A DNA stretch of 64,000 bases from Hyunsoonleella aestuarii (GTDB lineage Bacteria; Bacteroidota; Bacteroidia; Flavobacteriales; Flavobacteriaceae), in the NCBI RefSeq assembly GCF_006148925.1, contig NZ_VAWB01000002.1, positions 310,001 through 374,000 on the forward strand, written 5' to 3'. How positions within the stretch are numbered: the stretch's first letter is position 1; each line of letters opens with the position of its first letter. Shown here piece by piece: positions 25,317 to 34,055 of this stretch. The translations under genes were made by a program, and so were the position numbers. Under the pieces are notes generated by a model that had not been told where the DNA came from, did no database searches, and was given only the letters and a program-made list of their open reading frames with translations.

Positions 25317-26066
25317 ATGCGATTAAGTCTTTACATTTTGTTCAGTTTATTTTTTCTATGGTCTTGTAATTTGGAGAAACCTGTGGATGTGGAATTTATT
25401 GTAAATAAGTCTATTGAGGTTACAGGTGGCGAAATAATTAAATCCTCCGATATAACATTCGATTTCAGAAATAGAACTTATAAGGCCATTCGAGACAACG
25501 GTCAATTTACTTATATAAGAATGACCTTAAAAGATGGAGATTCTGTTTTTGATATTTTAAGCAATTCTGGATATGATCGTTTTATAAACGATAGTCTAGT
25601 AAAGGTTGCAGATTCGATGATTCCGAGATATTCTGCCTCAGTAAATTCGGTGCATTATTTTTCTTTATTGCCCTATAGTTTGAACGATCCTGCGGTAAAT
25701 AAAACATATATCGGAAAATCAACAATAAATAATTCAGAGTATTATAAAGTTAAAGTAACCTTTGATCAAGAAGGTGGAGGGCAAGATTATGAAGACATTT
25801 TTGTCTATTGGATAAATTCAAAATCTTTTAAAACAGACTATTTAGCTTACTCTTATCTTGAATCGAATGATGAGATTGGACTTCGTTTTCGTGAAGCATT
25901 TAATGAGCGTTATTTGGAGGGTATCCGTTTTATAGATTATAATAATTATAAACCTAAAAAAAAGGGCGTTTTTTTAAAAGACTTAGATAAGTTTCTTAAA
26001 AATAATGAGTTAAAATTACTTTCTAAAATTGAACTCGAAAATATTGTAGTTAAACCTCTTAATTAA
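25317..26066 (+). CDS. DUF6503-like lipoprotein
   Basis: This 249-residue protein starts with a signal ending in FLWSC, a likely lipobox. VEFIVNKSIEVTGGE near residue 26 and NRTYKAIRDNGQFTYIRM near residue 51 resemble a family of conserved Bacteroidota outer-membrane lipoproteins labelled DUF6503, with a beta-rich body and FRFREAFNERYLEGIRF-type closing segment. No catalytic motif was recognised. It lies 57 bases after pxpC and overlaps the convergent histidine phosphatase gene by 8 bases at the 3' ends. The function is unknown. Confidence 0.65.
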   Translation: MRLSLYILFSLFFLWSCNLEKPVDVEFIVNKSIEVTGGEIIKSSDITFDFRNRTYKAIRDNGQFTYIRMTLKDGDSVFDILSNSGYDRFINDSLVKVADSMIPRYSASVNSVHYFSLLPYSLNDPAVNKTYIGKSTINNSEYYKVKVTFDQEGGGQDYEDIFVYWINSKSFKTDYLAYSYLESNDEIGLRFREAFNERYLEGIRFIDYNNYKPKKKGVFLKDLDKFLKNNELKLLSKIELENIVVKPLN

Positions 26067-26565
26067 TAAACAGCAATTTATCCGTAATAGCAGTTCCGTT
26101 AATTGTAACGATGTATAAATTTCCGTTATTATTATGCTCAATTTGTTTGTATTTATCCTTCTTTAATATTGAATTTACAAAACTAGGTGTTGAATTGCTA
26201 TGTCCAACAATTAGAACATTACTTCCTTTTGTTTCTTTTAAGAATTTTTCAGTTTTTAATGATTTATGGTTGTAAATGGTTAATTCTATTTTGTTTTTGG
26301 AAGCACTAGGTAAAGCAGTTTCACGTGTTCTAAAAAAATCCGTGGAGTAAATGGCATCAAATGAAATATTTTTAAAAACTTCTGACCATTTTTCTGCACG
26401 TAAAAGACCTTTATCTGTTAGATGTGGGTTTCTATCGGTACTATCACTTTTATCTTTTTCGGCATGTCTGATAAAATAATAATTGGAAGTTTTTAGATCG
26501 TAATCATTTTGAGAAAATGATGAACAAGTAATTAAAAGAATTAATAATGCTAGTATATTTTTCAT
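26059..26565 (-). CDS. Exported histidine phosphatase family protein
   Basis: This 168-residue protein has an N-terminal signal sequence (LLILLITCSSFSQ) and so is probably periplasmic. YFIRHAEKDK near residue 31 is the RHxE-type phosphate pocket with the catalytic histidine; LTDKGLLRAE, AIYSTDFFRTRETA near residue 76 and VGHSNSTPSFV near residue 121 (second histidine) complete the phosphoglycerate-mutase-like (SixA-like) core. It removes a phosphate from an unknown substrate. The gene follows deoD by 74 bases on the same strand and overlaps the convergent lipoprotein gene by 8 bases. Confidence 0.85.
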   Translation of the reverse strand: MKNILALLILLITCSSFSQNDYDLKTSNYYFIRHAEKDKSDSTDRNPHLTDKGLLRAEKWSEVFKNISFDAIYSTDFFRTRETALPSASKNKIELTIYNHKSLKTEKFLKETKGSNVLIVGHSNSTPSFVNSILKKDKYKQIEHNNNGNLYIVTINGTAITDKLLFIN

Positions 26566-26639
26566 AATAAGTTAAATTGCTTGTTATACAGAATCCAAGT
26601 GATTGTAGTTATAAGTTTAGTTTTTTTTAAATATAAATA

Positions 26640-27338
26640 TTAAGCTAATTCTATTGCAATCTCAATCATATCTTTAAAGGTAGTTTCTCTTTCTTGACTT
26701 GTGGTACGTTCGCCAGTAACTAAAGAATCAGAAATGGTTAAAATTGATAAAGCATTAACATTATGCTTAGCCGCTACCGTATATAACCCAGCTGTTTCCA
26801 TTTCAACACAAAGGACCCCAAATTTCGACCACTTTTTATAAGATTCGAAGTCGTCGGCATAAAATTCATCCGAGGTAAATACATTACCAGCTTTTAACTC
26901 AATGTTTTTAAATTTGGCTGCTTCAACTGCTTTTTGAAATAATTTAAAATTTGCTGTTGGTGCATAATCCGCTCCTCCAAACCGTAATTCATTGACTCCA
27001 GAATTGGACGACGCTGCCATCGCTAAAACGATATCACGTATTTTGACATCTTCTTGGTAAGACCCAGCACTTCCTACGCGTATTAGGTTTTTTACTCCAT
27101 AATCAGAAATAAGTTCATGAGCGTATATTGATATTGAAGGCACCCCCATTCCTGTGCCCATAACAGAAATTGCTTTTCCATTAAATGTTCCTGTATACCC
27201 TAACATTCCTCGTATTTTGTTAAAACACTTTGGGTGTTCAAAAAATGTTTCTGCTATCCATTTGGCGCGTAGTGGATCTCCTGGTAATAGAATAGTTTCA
27301 GCAATTTCACCTTTTTTGGCTTCAATATGTACACTCAT
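26640..27338 (-). CDS. deoD: Purine-nucleoside phosphorylase DeoD
   Basis: The protein is 232 residues, the normal size for the hexameric DeoD type. [14 protein letters not shown] near residue 17, [11 protein letters not shown] near residue 44, [16 protein letters not shown] near residue 61, [10 protein letters not shown] near residue 85, [14 protein letters not shown] near residue 180 and [11 protein letters not shown] near residue 198 are conserved; the final aspartate is the general acid. It cleaves purine (deoxy)ribonucleosides with phosphate. It lies 5 bases after deoC, forming a nucleoside-salvage operon in which deoxyribose 1-phosphate, after isomerisation, feeds DeoC. Confidence 0.95.
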   Translation of the reverse strand: MSVHIEAKKGEIAETILLPGDPLRAKWIAETFFEHPKCFNKIRGMLGYTGTFNGKAISVMGTGMGVPSISIYAHELISDYGVKNLIRVGSAGSYQEDVKIRDIVLAMAASSNSGVNELRFGGADYAPTANFKLFQKAVEAAKFKNIELKAGNVFTSDEFYADDFESYKKWSKFGVLCVEMETAGLYTVAAKHNVNALSILTISDSLVTGERTTSQERETTFKDMIEIAIELA

Positions 27339-27343
27339 AAATT

Positions 27344-28012
27344 TTAATAATTTGAATTCGACGAATTACCAGTAATAATGGCAATTCCAGAAGATGTTCC
27401 CAATCTGTTAACACCAAGATTTATATATTCCATGGCGGTTTTAAGATCTCGTATACCGCCTGATGCCTTAATCTTGGTATTACCATTATTTATTACAGAT
27501 TTCATCAATTTTATGTCATTTAAAGTAGCGCCTTCAGTTCCAAAACCCGTAGAGGTTTTTATATAATCTGCACCGCTTTGTATGGCTAATTCACTTGCCT
27601 TTATTATTTCAAGCTCATTCAAATAACAGGTTTCCAATATGACTTTTAAAATGTTATTTGGCATTATGTTTTTTACAGCTTCTATGTCTTTCCAGACACT
27701 ATCAAAATCTTTACTTTTTAAGAACCCTATGTTTATCACCATATCAATTTCATCGGCACCGTCATTTAAAGCTTGTTTGGCTTCTTTTACTTTAGAAAGA
27801 GTTGACATAGCTCCTAAAGGGAATCCTATGACACTGCAAATTTTTATGGATGAATTATTTAAATACTCTTTCGCTAATGAAACATAACAACTATTCACGC
27901 AAACAGAATAAAACTCATGTTTCTTAGCTTCATTACATAAATTTTTAATATCCAATATAGTAGCAGTAGCTTTTAAAAGGGTATGATCTATGTATTGATT
28001 TAATGGTTTCAT
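27344..28012 (-). CDS. deoC: Deoxyribose-phosphate aldolase DeoC (catalytically complete copy)
   Basis: The protein is 222 residues. [12 protein letters not shown] near residue 7, CVNSCYV near residue 38, GFPLGAMS near residue 63, [13 protein letters not shown] near residue 88, YIKTSTGF with the Schiff-base Lys152, [10 protein letters not shown] with Lys182 (equivalent to E. coli Lys201), and LGTSSG near residue 204 for phosphate binding are all present. It cleaves 2-deoxyribose 5-phosphate to acetaldehyde and glyceraldehyde 3-phosphate. It heads the deoC-deoD pair. A second, diverged deoC lies just upstream on the same strand behind a terminator. Confidence 0.95.
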   Translation of the reverse strand: MKPLNQYIDHTLLKATATILDIKNLCNEAKKHEFYSVCVNSCYVSLAKEYLNNSSIKICSVIGFPLGAMSTLSKVKEAKQALNDGADEIDMVINIGFLKSKDFDSVWKDIEAVKNIMPNNILKVILETCYLNELEIIKASELAIQSGADYIKTSTGFGTEGATLNDIKLMKSVINNGNTKIKASGGIRDLKTAMEYINLGVNRLGTSSGIAIITGNSSNSNY

Positions 28013-28133
28013 ATATCTGTTAAAGTTAAGTTTATTTTTCTAAATAAATCTAAGTAAAAAACATCTTTGTCATGTTTTAGTTTAAGATTCTAAATGTCCA
28101 CACACTAATGAGATAAACGGAAATCAATTAAAT

Positions 28134-28175
28134 AAAAATGCCCAACAAACATGCTGTGTGAATTGGGCATTTTAA
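28134..28175 (-). terminator. Terminator downstream of the second deoC
   Basis: AAAAATGCCCAA (28134-28145) pairs with TTGGGCATTTT (28163-28173) around a 17-base loop. On the - strand the stem is followed by TTTTTATT. It separates the upstream deoC paralogue from the deoC-deoD operon, so the two deoC genes are probably transcribed independently. Confidence 0.65.
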
Positions 28176-28194
28176 AATATTAATTTTTAATTAT

Positions 28195-28842
28195 TTAAAC
28201 CGAAACAGATTCTGCTTTCAATTCTACAGAGGTATTAATTCTATGCACACCAGCATCAATAAATTTTAATGCAGTTTCAATGTCATTTATTCCTCCAGAA
28301 GCTACTATTTTTACTTCATCTTTGACAGTTTTCTTAATTATTTTTATGGCGGTTAAAGTTGCTCCACTTTTAGTAAAACCGCTAGATGTTTTTATAAAAT
28401 CTGCCCTTGTATCTAAACATATTTCGCATGCTTTTATAACTTCGTTTTTACTTATTTCAGAAATCTCAAGAATAACTTTCAAAGGTGTGTTTCCAATAGC
28501 TAATTTGACATCAGTGATATCTTTTAAAACGGAAACATAATTCTTACTTTTAAGAAAGCCAAGGTTAATAACCATGTCAATTTCACTCGCTCCGTCTTCG
28601 ATGGCTTTTTTTGCTTCATATACTTTAGCTTGTGTTGTCATTGCTCCTAATGGAAACCCAACAACTGTACAAACCTTAATACTGGTGCCTAAAAGTAATT
28701 GTTTAGCTAGTGCAACGTAAGAACTATTAACACAAACTGCATAATAATTGTTCTTTTTTGCTTCATAGCATAGATCTATGATTTCACGTTCTGTTGCTGT
28801 AGATTTTAGTAGGGTGTAATCAATGTACTTGGATATGTTCAT
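28195..28842 (-). CDS. Diverged DeoC paralogue with altered active site
   Basis: The protein is 215 residues, clearly homologous to the neighbouring deoC along its whole length (YIDYTLLKSTAT, CVNSSYV, GFPLGAM, EIDMVINLGFLKSK). The Schiff-base lysine is kept (FIKTSSGF, Lys151), but the second catalytic lysine is replaced: KIVASGGIND has Val180 where active enzymes have KASGGIR. The phosphate-binding loop is also lost: INTSVE replaces LGTSSG. Normal deoxyribose-phosphate aldolase activity is therefore unlikely; a changed aldol reaction or a non-catalytic role is possible. It has its own terminator. The frame is intact and not obviously decaying. Confidence 0.85.
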   Translation of the reverse strand: MNISKYIDYTLLKSTATEREIIDLCYEAKKNNYYAVCVNSSYVALAKQLLLGTSIKVCTVVGFPLGAMTTQAKVYEAKKAIEDGASEIDMVINLGFLKSKNYVSVLKDITDVKLAIGNTPLKVILEISEISKNEVIKACEICLDTRADFIKTSSGFTKSGATLTAIKIIKKTVKDEVKIVASGGINDIETALKFIDAGVHRINTSVELKAESVSV

Positions 28843-29233
28843 TATTATAAGTAGGTTTTTTATCTATTTCATAATAAATCAGGAAATAGAATTGCTATTA
28901 ATTAATAAAATTTATGTAGAGTTTGGGGCCTTACATGTTACCAAGTTATAAATTTATCTTGTTAAAATGTCTTATAGAAACTTATTTTCGACGAACTGCA
29001 AACTCAAATTATTTAACTTGTTTGTTATCAAAATATTGCATTTTGGCTAAGTTTTATGATTTTTAACGATTTTTTTGGTTTTTTCGTCTAGAAACAAAGA
29101 AATCACTTCTGATTAGATTAAATAAGAAAAGCAACGCTTACCTAAGAAAATAGATTTACGTTGCTTTTCAACTAACCAACCAACTAATAGACTGTTTGTA
29201 TGAAGAATTGTTACAAATTGAGTCTATTATTTT
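28843..29233. other. 391-base intergenic region between clpB and the second deoC
   Basis: Both flanking genes are on the - strand. The right half holds the clpB terminator at about 29126-29169. The left part should contain the deoC-paralogue promoter, but no exact TAnnTTTG box was seen. No gene or RNA was recognised. Confidence 0.5.
29126..29169 (-). terminator. clpB terminator
   Basis: GAAAAGCAACG (29126-29136) and CGTTGCTTTTC (29159-29169) are exact reverse complements around a 22-base loop. The hairpin lies 65 bases past the clpB stop. Its stem ends in T-rich sequence on both strands, so it could act in either direction. Confidence 0.65.
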
Positions 29234-31840
29234 TTAAAATTCTTCAGTTACAAGGTCTCCTTGATTTCTGAAAACTAAATTATCATCGAACGCATCAAGA
29301 AGTATAATACTATCGGTCGTTATTTTACCCGATAAAATTTCTTTGCTTAGAGCATTTAATACCTCTTTTTGAATGACTCTTTTAACAGGTCTTGCTCCAT
29401 ACTCTGGATTATATCCTTTTTTAGCTAAATAGCTTATTGCTTCTTCTGTAGCATCAAAGGTAATACCTTGTTGTGCGATAACCTTTGTAACAGACTTTAG
29501 TTGCAGCCTTACGATTTCAAGAATGTCCTTTTTACTTAGAGGTGAAAACATTACGATATCGTCTATTCTATTTAAAAATTCAGGTCTTACACTTTGTTTT
29601 AATAAACCAAGGACATCAATTTTCGCCGATTCAATTGCAGATTCTAAATCTTTAGTTGCCTCAAATCGCTCTTGAATTAAATGACTTCCAATGTTCGAGG
29701 TCATTATAATAATGGTGTTTTTAAAATCTGCTACACGTCCTTTGTTATCTGTTAAATGTCCTTCATCTAAAACTTGTAAAAGAATATTAAATGTATCTGG
29801 ATGCGCTTTTTCTATTTCGTCCAAGAGTACCACAGAATATGGTTTCCGCCTAACTGCTTCTGTTAATTGACCACCTTCATCATATCCAACATAACCAGGA
29901 GGAGCTCCAACTAATCTACTCACAGCATGACGTTCTTGATATTCGCTCATATCTATTCGGGTCATGGCGTTTTCGTCATCAAACAAATATTCTGCTAAAG
30001 CTTTTGCTAATTCTGTTTTTCCAACACCAGTAGTGCCTAAAAACAAAAACGTTCCTATTGGTTTTTGTGGATTCTGTAGACCTGCTCGACTGCGTCTTAC
30101 AGCGTCGCTTACGGCAACTATAGCTTCTTCTTGACCTACAACTCTCTTGTGAAGCTCGTTTTCTAATTTTAGCAATTTTTCACGTTCACTTTGAACCATT
30201 TTGGTTACTGGTATCCCTGTCCATTTTGCAACTACCTCTGCAATATCATCATAAGTGACTTCTTCTTTTATTAAAGAGTCTTCCGCTTGTTCTTGAAGTT
30301 GCTTTTGGAAGTTTTCAAGATGCTCTTGAGCTTCTTTTATCTTTCCATAACGCAACTCTGCAACTTTACCATAGTCACCTTCGCGTTCTGCTTTTTCCGC
30401 TTCTAACTTATAGTTTTCAATATCTTGCTTTGTGTTTTGGATATTATCAACTACTTCTTTTTCGCTTTTCCACTTTGCATTTATTTCATTGCGTTGTTCT
30501 TTTAAATTAGCCAAATCTGAACGAAGTGATTTTAGTTTTGCTTCATCCTTTTCACGCTTAATAGCTTCAATCTCAATTTCTAATTGCATAATCTTTCTAT
30601 CCAAAACATCGAGCTCTTCTGGTTTAGAATTAATTTCCATTCTGAGCTTTGAAGCAGCCTCATCCATTAAGTCAATAGCTTTATCTGGTAAAAAACGATT
30701 TGTAATATACCTTGTAGAGAGCTCTACAGCTCCGATTATAGCATCATCTTTAATGCGTACTTTATGATGTGTTTCGTATTTTTCTTTAATACCTCTAAGA
30801 ATTGAAATTGCACTTTCAGTATCAGGCTCATCAACCATGACTTTTTGAAAACGACGCTCTAAGGCTTTATCTTTCTCGAAATATTTTTGATATTCATCTA
30901 GTGTAGTAGCACCTATAGCACGAAGCTCGCCGCGAGCAAGAGCAGGTTTTAAGATGTTTGCTGCATCCATTGCACCTTGTCCGCCTCCGGCGCCAACTAA
31001 AGTGTGGATTTCATCTATAAACAACACGATGTCTCCATCGCTAGTTGTTACCTCTTTAATAACCGCTTTTAAACGTTCTTCAAACTCACCTTTATATTTG
31101 GCTCCAGCAATAAGAGCTCCCATATCTAGAGCAAAAATCTGTTTATCTTTTAAGTTTTCTGGAATATCGCCGTCTATAATTCTGTGGGCTAAACCTTCAG
31201 CAATGGCTGTTTTACCTGTTCCAGGTTCACCAACCAAAATGGGGTTGTTTTTGGTTCTGCGGGATAGAATTTGCAATATTCTGCGTATTTCCTCGTCGCG
31301 ACCAATAACGGGATCTAACTTACCATCTCTTGCCAATTGGTTTAAGTTTTTAGCGTATTTACCAAGCGAATTATAAGTTTCTTCTTGGCTTTGTGAGGTT
31401 ACATTTTCACCTTTACGTAATTCTTCAATGGAAGCCTTTAGACCTTTTTCAGTGACTCCCTGATCCTTTAACATTTGTGCTATTTTGCTGTTTGATTTAA
31501 AAACAGCTAATATTAAATGCTCAATTGACACAAAGTCATCTTTCATTTTTTTTGCAATAATTGATGCCTCATTTAGAGTTTTTCCGGCTTCACGTGAAAG
31601 CATAAGGTCGGCTCCAGAGACTTTCGAAAAACTTTCAAGTTGTTTATCTAAGGCCTGCTTTAGTATTGATACATTAACATTTAATTTTTTTAAGAGAAAT
31701 GGCAGTACGTTTTCATCTACTTCAAAAACACCCTTAAAAAGATGCTCATTTTCAATTTGTTGATGGCTATAACCCTGCGCAATTTGCTGCGCTTGTTGGA
31801 TAGCTTCTTGTGATTTTATTGTATAATTATTTGGGTTCAT
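29234..31840 (-). CDS. clpB: ClpB disaggregase
   Basis: This 868-residue protein is a complete Hsp100 ATPase. It has a double Clp N-domain (1-145), a first AAA+ module with Walker A GEPGTGKTAIAEG near residue 205 and VLFIDEIHTLVG near residue 275, a coiled-coil middle domain (about 400-525) that is the DnaK-contact arm unique to ClpB, and a second AAA+ module with GTTGVGKTELAK near residue 605 and VVLLDEIEKAHP near residue 673. It extracts polypeptides from aggregates with DnaK/DnaJ/GrpE. The 116-base upstream gap carries a pair of GAC-N5-GTC sites that may be a heat-shock operator. Confidence 0.97.
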   Translation of the reverse strand: MNPNNYTIKSQEAIQQAQQIAQGYSHQQIENEHLFKGVFEVDENVLPFLLKKLNVNVSILKQALDKQLESFSKVSGADLMLSREAGKTLNEASIIAKKMKDDFVSIEHLILAVFKSNSKIAQMLKDQGVTEKGLKASIEELRKGENVTSQSQEETYNSLGKYAKNLNQLARDGKLDPVIGRDEEIRRILQILSRRTKNNPILVGEPGTGKTAIAEGLAHRIIDGDIPENLKDKQIFALDMGALIAGAKYKGEFEERLKAVIKEVTTSDGDIVLFIDEIHTLVGAGGGQGAMDAANILKPALARGELRAIGATTLDEYQKYFEKDKALERRFQKVMVDEPDTESAISILRGIKEKYETHHKVRIKDDAIIGAVELSTRYITNRFLPDKAIDLMDEAASKLRMEINSKPEELDVLDRKIMQLEIEIEAIKREKDEAKLKSLRSDLANLKEQRNEINAKWKSEKEVVDNIQNTKQDIENYKLEAEKAEREGDYGKVAELRYGKIKEAQEHLENFQKQLQEQAEDSLIKEEVTYDDIAEVVAKWTGIPVTKMVQSEREKLLKLENELHKRVVGQEEAIVAVSDAVRRSRAGLQNPQKPIGTFLFLGTTGVGKTELAKALAEYLFDDENAMTRIDMSEYQERHAVSRLVGAPPGYVGYDEGGQLTEAVRRKPYSVVLLDEIEKAHPDTFNILLQVLDEGHLTDNKGRVADFKNTIIIMTSNIGSHLIQERFEATKDLESAIESAKIDVLGLLKQSVRPEFLNRIDDIVMFSPLSKKDILEIVRLQLKSVTKVIAQQGITFDATEEAISYLAKKGYNPEYGARPVKRVIQKEVLNALSKEILSGKITTDSIILLDAFDDNLVFRNQGDLVTEEF

Positions 31841-31898
31841 ATGATGTAAATTTTTCTTTTCATTACCTAAAAGTCAATAACCTTACCAAGCACTGTAA

Positions 31899-31947
31899 CA
31901 AGACAAAATGTCTTTAAAGCCATTGTAATTAGTGACGTTTTGTCCTG
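31899..31947. promoter_or_regulatory. Paired inverted repeats upstream of clpB
   Basis: CAAGACAAAATGTC (31899-31912) and GACGTTTTGTCCTG (31934-31947) are inverted copies matching at 12 of 14 positions. Each core is itself a short palindrome-like GAC-N5-GTC unit, and the two cores start 32 bases apart, about three helical turns. They lie 59-107 bases before the clpB start and also upstream of the divergent GH16 gene. This is not the CIRCE element. It may be an operator for stress control; the regulator is unknown. Confidence 0.45.
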
Positions 31948-32058
31948 TTTTATGATATGAAAAAATTTGCTCATGGCTGTTTGGTTAATGTATGGGTTGA
32001 ATTTTTTTTAAATCAATCTGTGAAGTCTATATTTGAAAGAATTCAAAAATTATCTAAT

Positions 32059-32898
32059 ATGCGTTTTTCTACTATTGTATTATTGTTTCTTTTTCAATTC
32101 TCTAATATTTTTTATGCTCAATCGGTTGAAGAGGTTGTTATAAGTGATGTTGATTCCAAATTCAATAAATTAGTTTGGTCCGACGAGTTTGATGATAGCG
32201 GTGAGGTTGATAAAACAAAATGGCATCATCAAACGAAGTTAATTTTTGGTTCTGGTTGGGCAAACAATGAAGAACAGCATTATACAAACAGAGTTGCAAA
32301 TTCTTATGTTAATAATGGTACATTGAAAATAAAAGCAATTAAGGAGCACTATAAAGATCAAAGTCAAGAAAAACAATATACTTCGGCTAGACTAAACTCA
32401 AAATTTGCTTTTAAATACGGAAAAGTGGTCGTACGAGCTAAATTACCATCGGTTGCCGGTACATGGCCAGCAATTTGGCTATTAGGGAAGAACATTAGCG
32501 AAAATGGAGGTTATTGGCACGGCGAAGGATTTGGAAATACTATTTGGCCTTTATGTGGAGAAATTGATATTATGGAACCTAATAAGTTAAAAACCGAAAC
32601 TTTGGCAACATGGCATTGGCACAATGGTGAGAAATATCAAATGAATTCTAAGAGCGTGCCTTTAACAAATATAGATGCTTCTGAAAATTATCATGATTAC
32701 ATTTTGGAATGGGATTCAAAATCAATGCGTATTTATATAGATGATACTTTGGTTAATGAGATGCCTACGGAAAAGCCATATCATGCTGAATTTTATATAT
32801 TGCTCAATGTAGCTATGGGCGGTAATCTTGCCGCAGAAATTGACTCTGAATTTACTCATGATATTATGGAAATAGATTATGTTAGGGTTTACAAATAA
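32059..32898 (+). CDS. Glycoside hydrolase family 16 (beta-glucanase-like)
   Basis: The start at ATG 32059 is preferred over the far upstream ATG at 31957 because a clean signal peptide follows (MRFSTIVLLFLFQFSNIFYAQ, in part). The mature protein of about 260 residues has LVWSDEFDD, the catalytic strand CGEIDIMEPN with the E-x-D-x-x-E nucleophile and acid/base pair near residue 173, and WHWHNG, HDYILEWD and the closing IMEIDYVRVYK of GH16. It probably hydrolyses beta-1,3 or beta-1,3/1,4-glucans such as laminarin outside the cytoplasm. It stands alone, with no SusC/D pair nearby, and has no T9SS C-terminal domain. Confidence 0.92.
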   Translation: MRFSTIVLLFLFQFSNIFYAQSVEEVVISDVDSKFNKLVWSDEFDDSGEVDKTKWHHQTKLIFGSGWANNEEQHYTNRVANSYVNNGTLKIKAIKEHYKDQSQEKQYTSARLNSKFAFKYGKVVVRAKLPSVAGTWPAIWLLGKNISENGGYWHGEGFGNTIWPLCGEIDIMEPNKLKTETLATWHWHNGEKYQMNSKSVPLTNIDASENYHDYILEWDSKSMRIYIDDTLVNEMPTEKPYHAEFYILLNVAMGGNLAAEIDSEFTHDIMEIDYVRVYK

Positions 32899-32997
32899 TA
32901 CGTTTCATCTGTTTAACATTAACATGACTGACCTAATATATTATTGGGTTATTAAATTACTTTTGTAAGCTTCAGAATAAAATTCGACTTTTAGCAC

Positions 32998-33387
32998 ATG
33001 GGATTATTAAATAAAATTTTTGGAGACTCTGCTGAAATTAAGGAAGAATATGTTTTGCCATGGATTACCTTGAATAATTTAGGGCAATTAAATCATATCG
33101 AGGAAAAATCCAATAAAAAAACTCAGGTTATTTTTAAACATTCAACACGTTGTGGTATTAGTTCTATGGTTATGAGACAGTTTGTGGATGCTTATAATTT
33201 CAGAGAGAAAGATTTAGATTTATATTATTTAGATTTAATAAATTTTAGAGAAGTTTCTAATGAAGTTTATTATAAATTTCAAGTCATTCATGAATCGCCG
33301 CAACTTTTGGTTATTAAGAATGGCACAGCAGTGGCACATGCGTCACACGGAGAAGTGAATAATATTGATTTAAGTAGGTTCATATAA
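32998..33387 (+). CDS. ytxJ: Bacilliredoxin-like protein YtxJ
   Basis: This 129-residue thioredoxin-fold protein has VIFKHSTRCGISSMVMRQF near residue 36, the single-cysteine active site of the YtxJ (BrxC) family, and ESPQLLVIKNG with the cis-proline near residue 101. YtxJ proteins remove bacillithiol from mixed disulfides on proteins, so bacillithiol synthesis is expected in this organism. A TACTTTTG box lies at 32958-32965. Its 3' end overlaps the convergent acetyltransferase gene by 8 bases. Confidence 0.88.
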   Translation: MGLLNKIFGDSAEIKEEYVLPWITLNNLGQLNHIEEKSNKKTQVIFKHSTRCGISSMVMRQFVDAYNFREKDLDLYYLDLINFREVSNEVYYKFQVIHESPQLLVIKNGTAVAHASHGEVNNIDLSRFI

Positions 33388-33955
33388 AACTGGAAAAAGT
33401 TGAAGATTTTATAACTGTCCATTCCTCTTTTAGAATACCATAGCAACAAGTACTTCGCTTAAACCCATCTAACATCAAAGTATCCTTTCTTAGAATTCCC
33501 TCAAGCTTAGCTCCAAGTTTTTCAACAGCTTTTCTTGAGCGCACATTGCGCTTGTCTACGCGAAATTCAACTTTATTAAAATTTAACGTTTCGAAAGCAT
33601 ATTGTAGCATTAAAAATTTCATTTGTGTATTCAATCCGGAACCTTGAAACTCATTACCTATCCAAGTCCAACCAATATGTAATACTTTGTTTTTCCAATT
33701 AATAAGCCCGAAACGTGTGCTTCCAGCATATGCCTTTTTACTTTTGTCATAAACTATAAAAGGTATGGTAGTTTTTTGGGTTATACCATCAATAGCCGTT
33801 TGAACATAAGCCAATAAATCTTCTTCAGTGTCAATTTTACTAGGAGAATATTGAACTAAGTTTTCTTCCTGTGCAATGTCTATCAAGTTTTTATAATTAC
33901 TAAGACTTAGGGGAGATAGTTTTACAAAATGATTTTCAAGCGTTGGTATATTCAT
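33380..33955 (-). CDS. GNAT family N-acetyltransferase (RimJ/RimL-like)
   Basis: This 191-residue protein has the RimJ/RimL-type GNAT layout: LSPLSLSNYKNLI near residue 14, GSTRFGLINWKNKVLHIGWTWI (in part) near residue 97 for strands 3-4, GSGLNTQMKFLML near residue 124 as the acetyl-CoA P-loop, and FRVDKRNVRSRKAVEKLGAKLEG (in part) near residue 151. It transfers acetyl groups to an amine acceptor, perhaps a protein N-terminus or an amino sugar; the substrate is unknown. It is divergent from menI and convergent with ytxJ. Confidence 0.85.
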   Translation of the reverse strand: MNIPTLENHFVKLSPLSLSNYKNLIDIAQEENLVQYSPSKIDTEEDLLAYVQTAIDGITQKTTIPFIVYDKSKKAYAGSTRFGLINWKNKVLHIGWTWIGNEFQGSGLNTQMKFLMLQYAFETLNFNKVEFRVDKRNVRSRKAVEKLGAKLEGILRKDTLMLDGFKRSTCCYGILKEEWTVIKSSTFSSFI

Positions 33956-33975
33956 ATAAAAATTAAAAGTAGCAA

Positions 33976-33983
33976 CAAAGATA
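33976..33983 (-). promoter_or_regulatory. Predicted -7 box of the GNAT gene
   Basis: On the - strand this reads TATCTTTG, a full match to TAnnTTTG, 20 bases before the start codon. The nearest TTG upstream is only 12 bases away, so the -33 element is not convincing. Confidence 0.35.
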
Positions 33984-33998
33984 AATTAGTTATCGCAA

Positions 33999-34032
33999 TT
34001 GTTTTAACCGTAATAGGCATTTTGTATTTTTA
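33999..34032 (+). promoter_or_regulatory. Possible promoter of the menI-menF-menD genes
   Basis: TTG at 33999-34001 and TATTTTTA at 34025-34032 are spaced by 23 bases; the second matches seven of eight positions of the Bacteroidota -7 box. Transcription would start about 20 bases before the menI ATG at 34056. Confidence 0.35.
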
Positions 34033-34055
34033 CCCCATTCAGTAAAACATTTTTA

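Noticed and set aside
29126-29169. Mobile-element end or attachment site formed by the 11-base inverted repeat
   Set aside because: It lies at the expected terminator position behind clpB and there is no integrase, transposase or target duplication nearby.
30432-31763. Three + strand frames of 92-140 codons inside clpB
   Set aside because: They are low-complexity Ser/Ile-rich shadows of the highly conserved ClpB coding strand.
31957-32058. N-terminal extension of the GH16 protein
   Set aside because: A clean signal peptide starts at the internal ATG 32059; the extra 34 residues are not signal-like and would bury the signal peptide.
32931-32949. Terminator after the GH16 gene
   Set aside because: An eight-pair stem with one G-T pair exists, but no T run follows, so termination is not supported.
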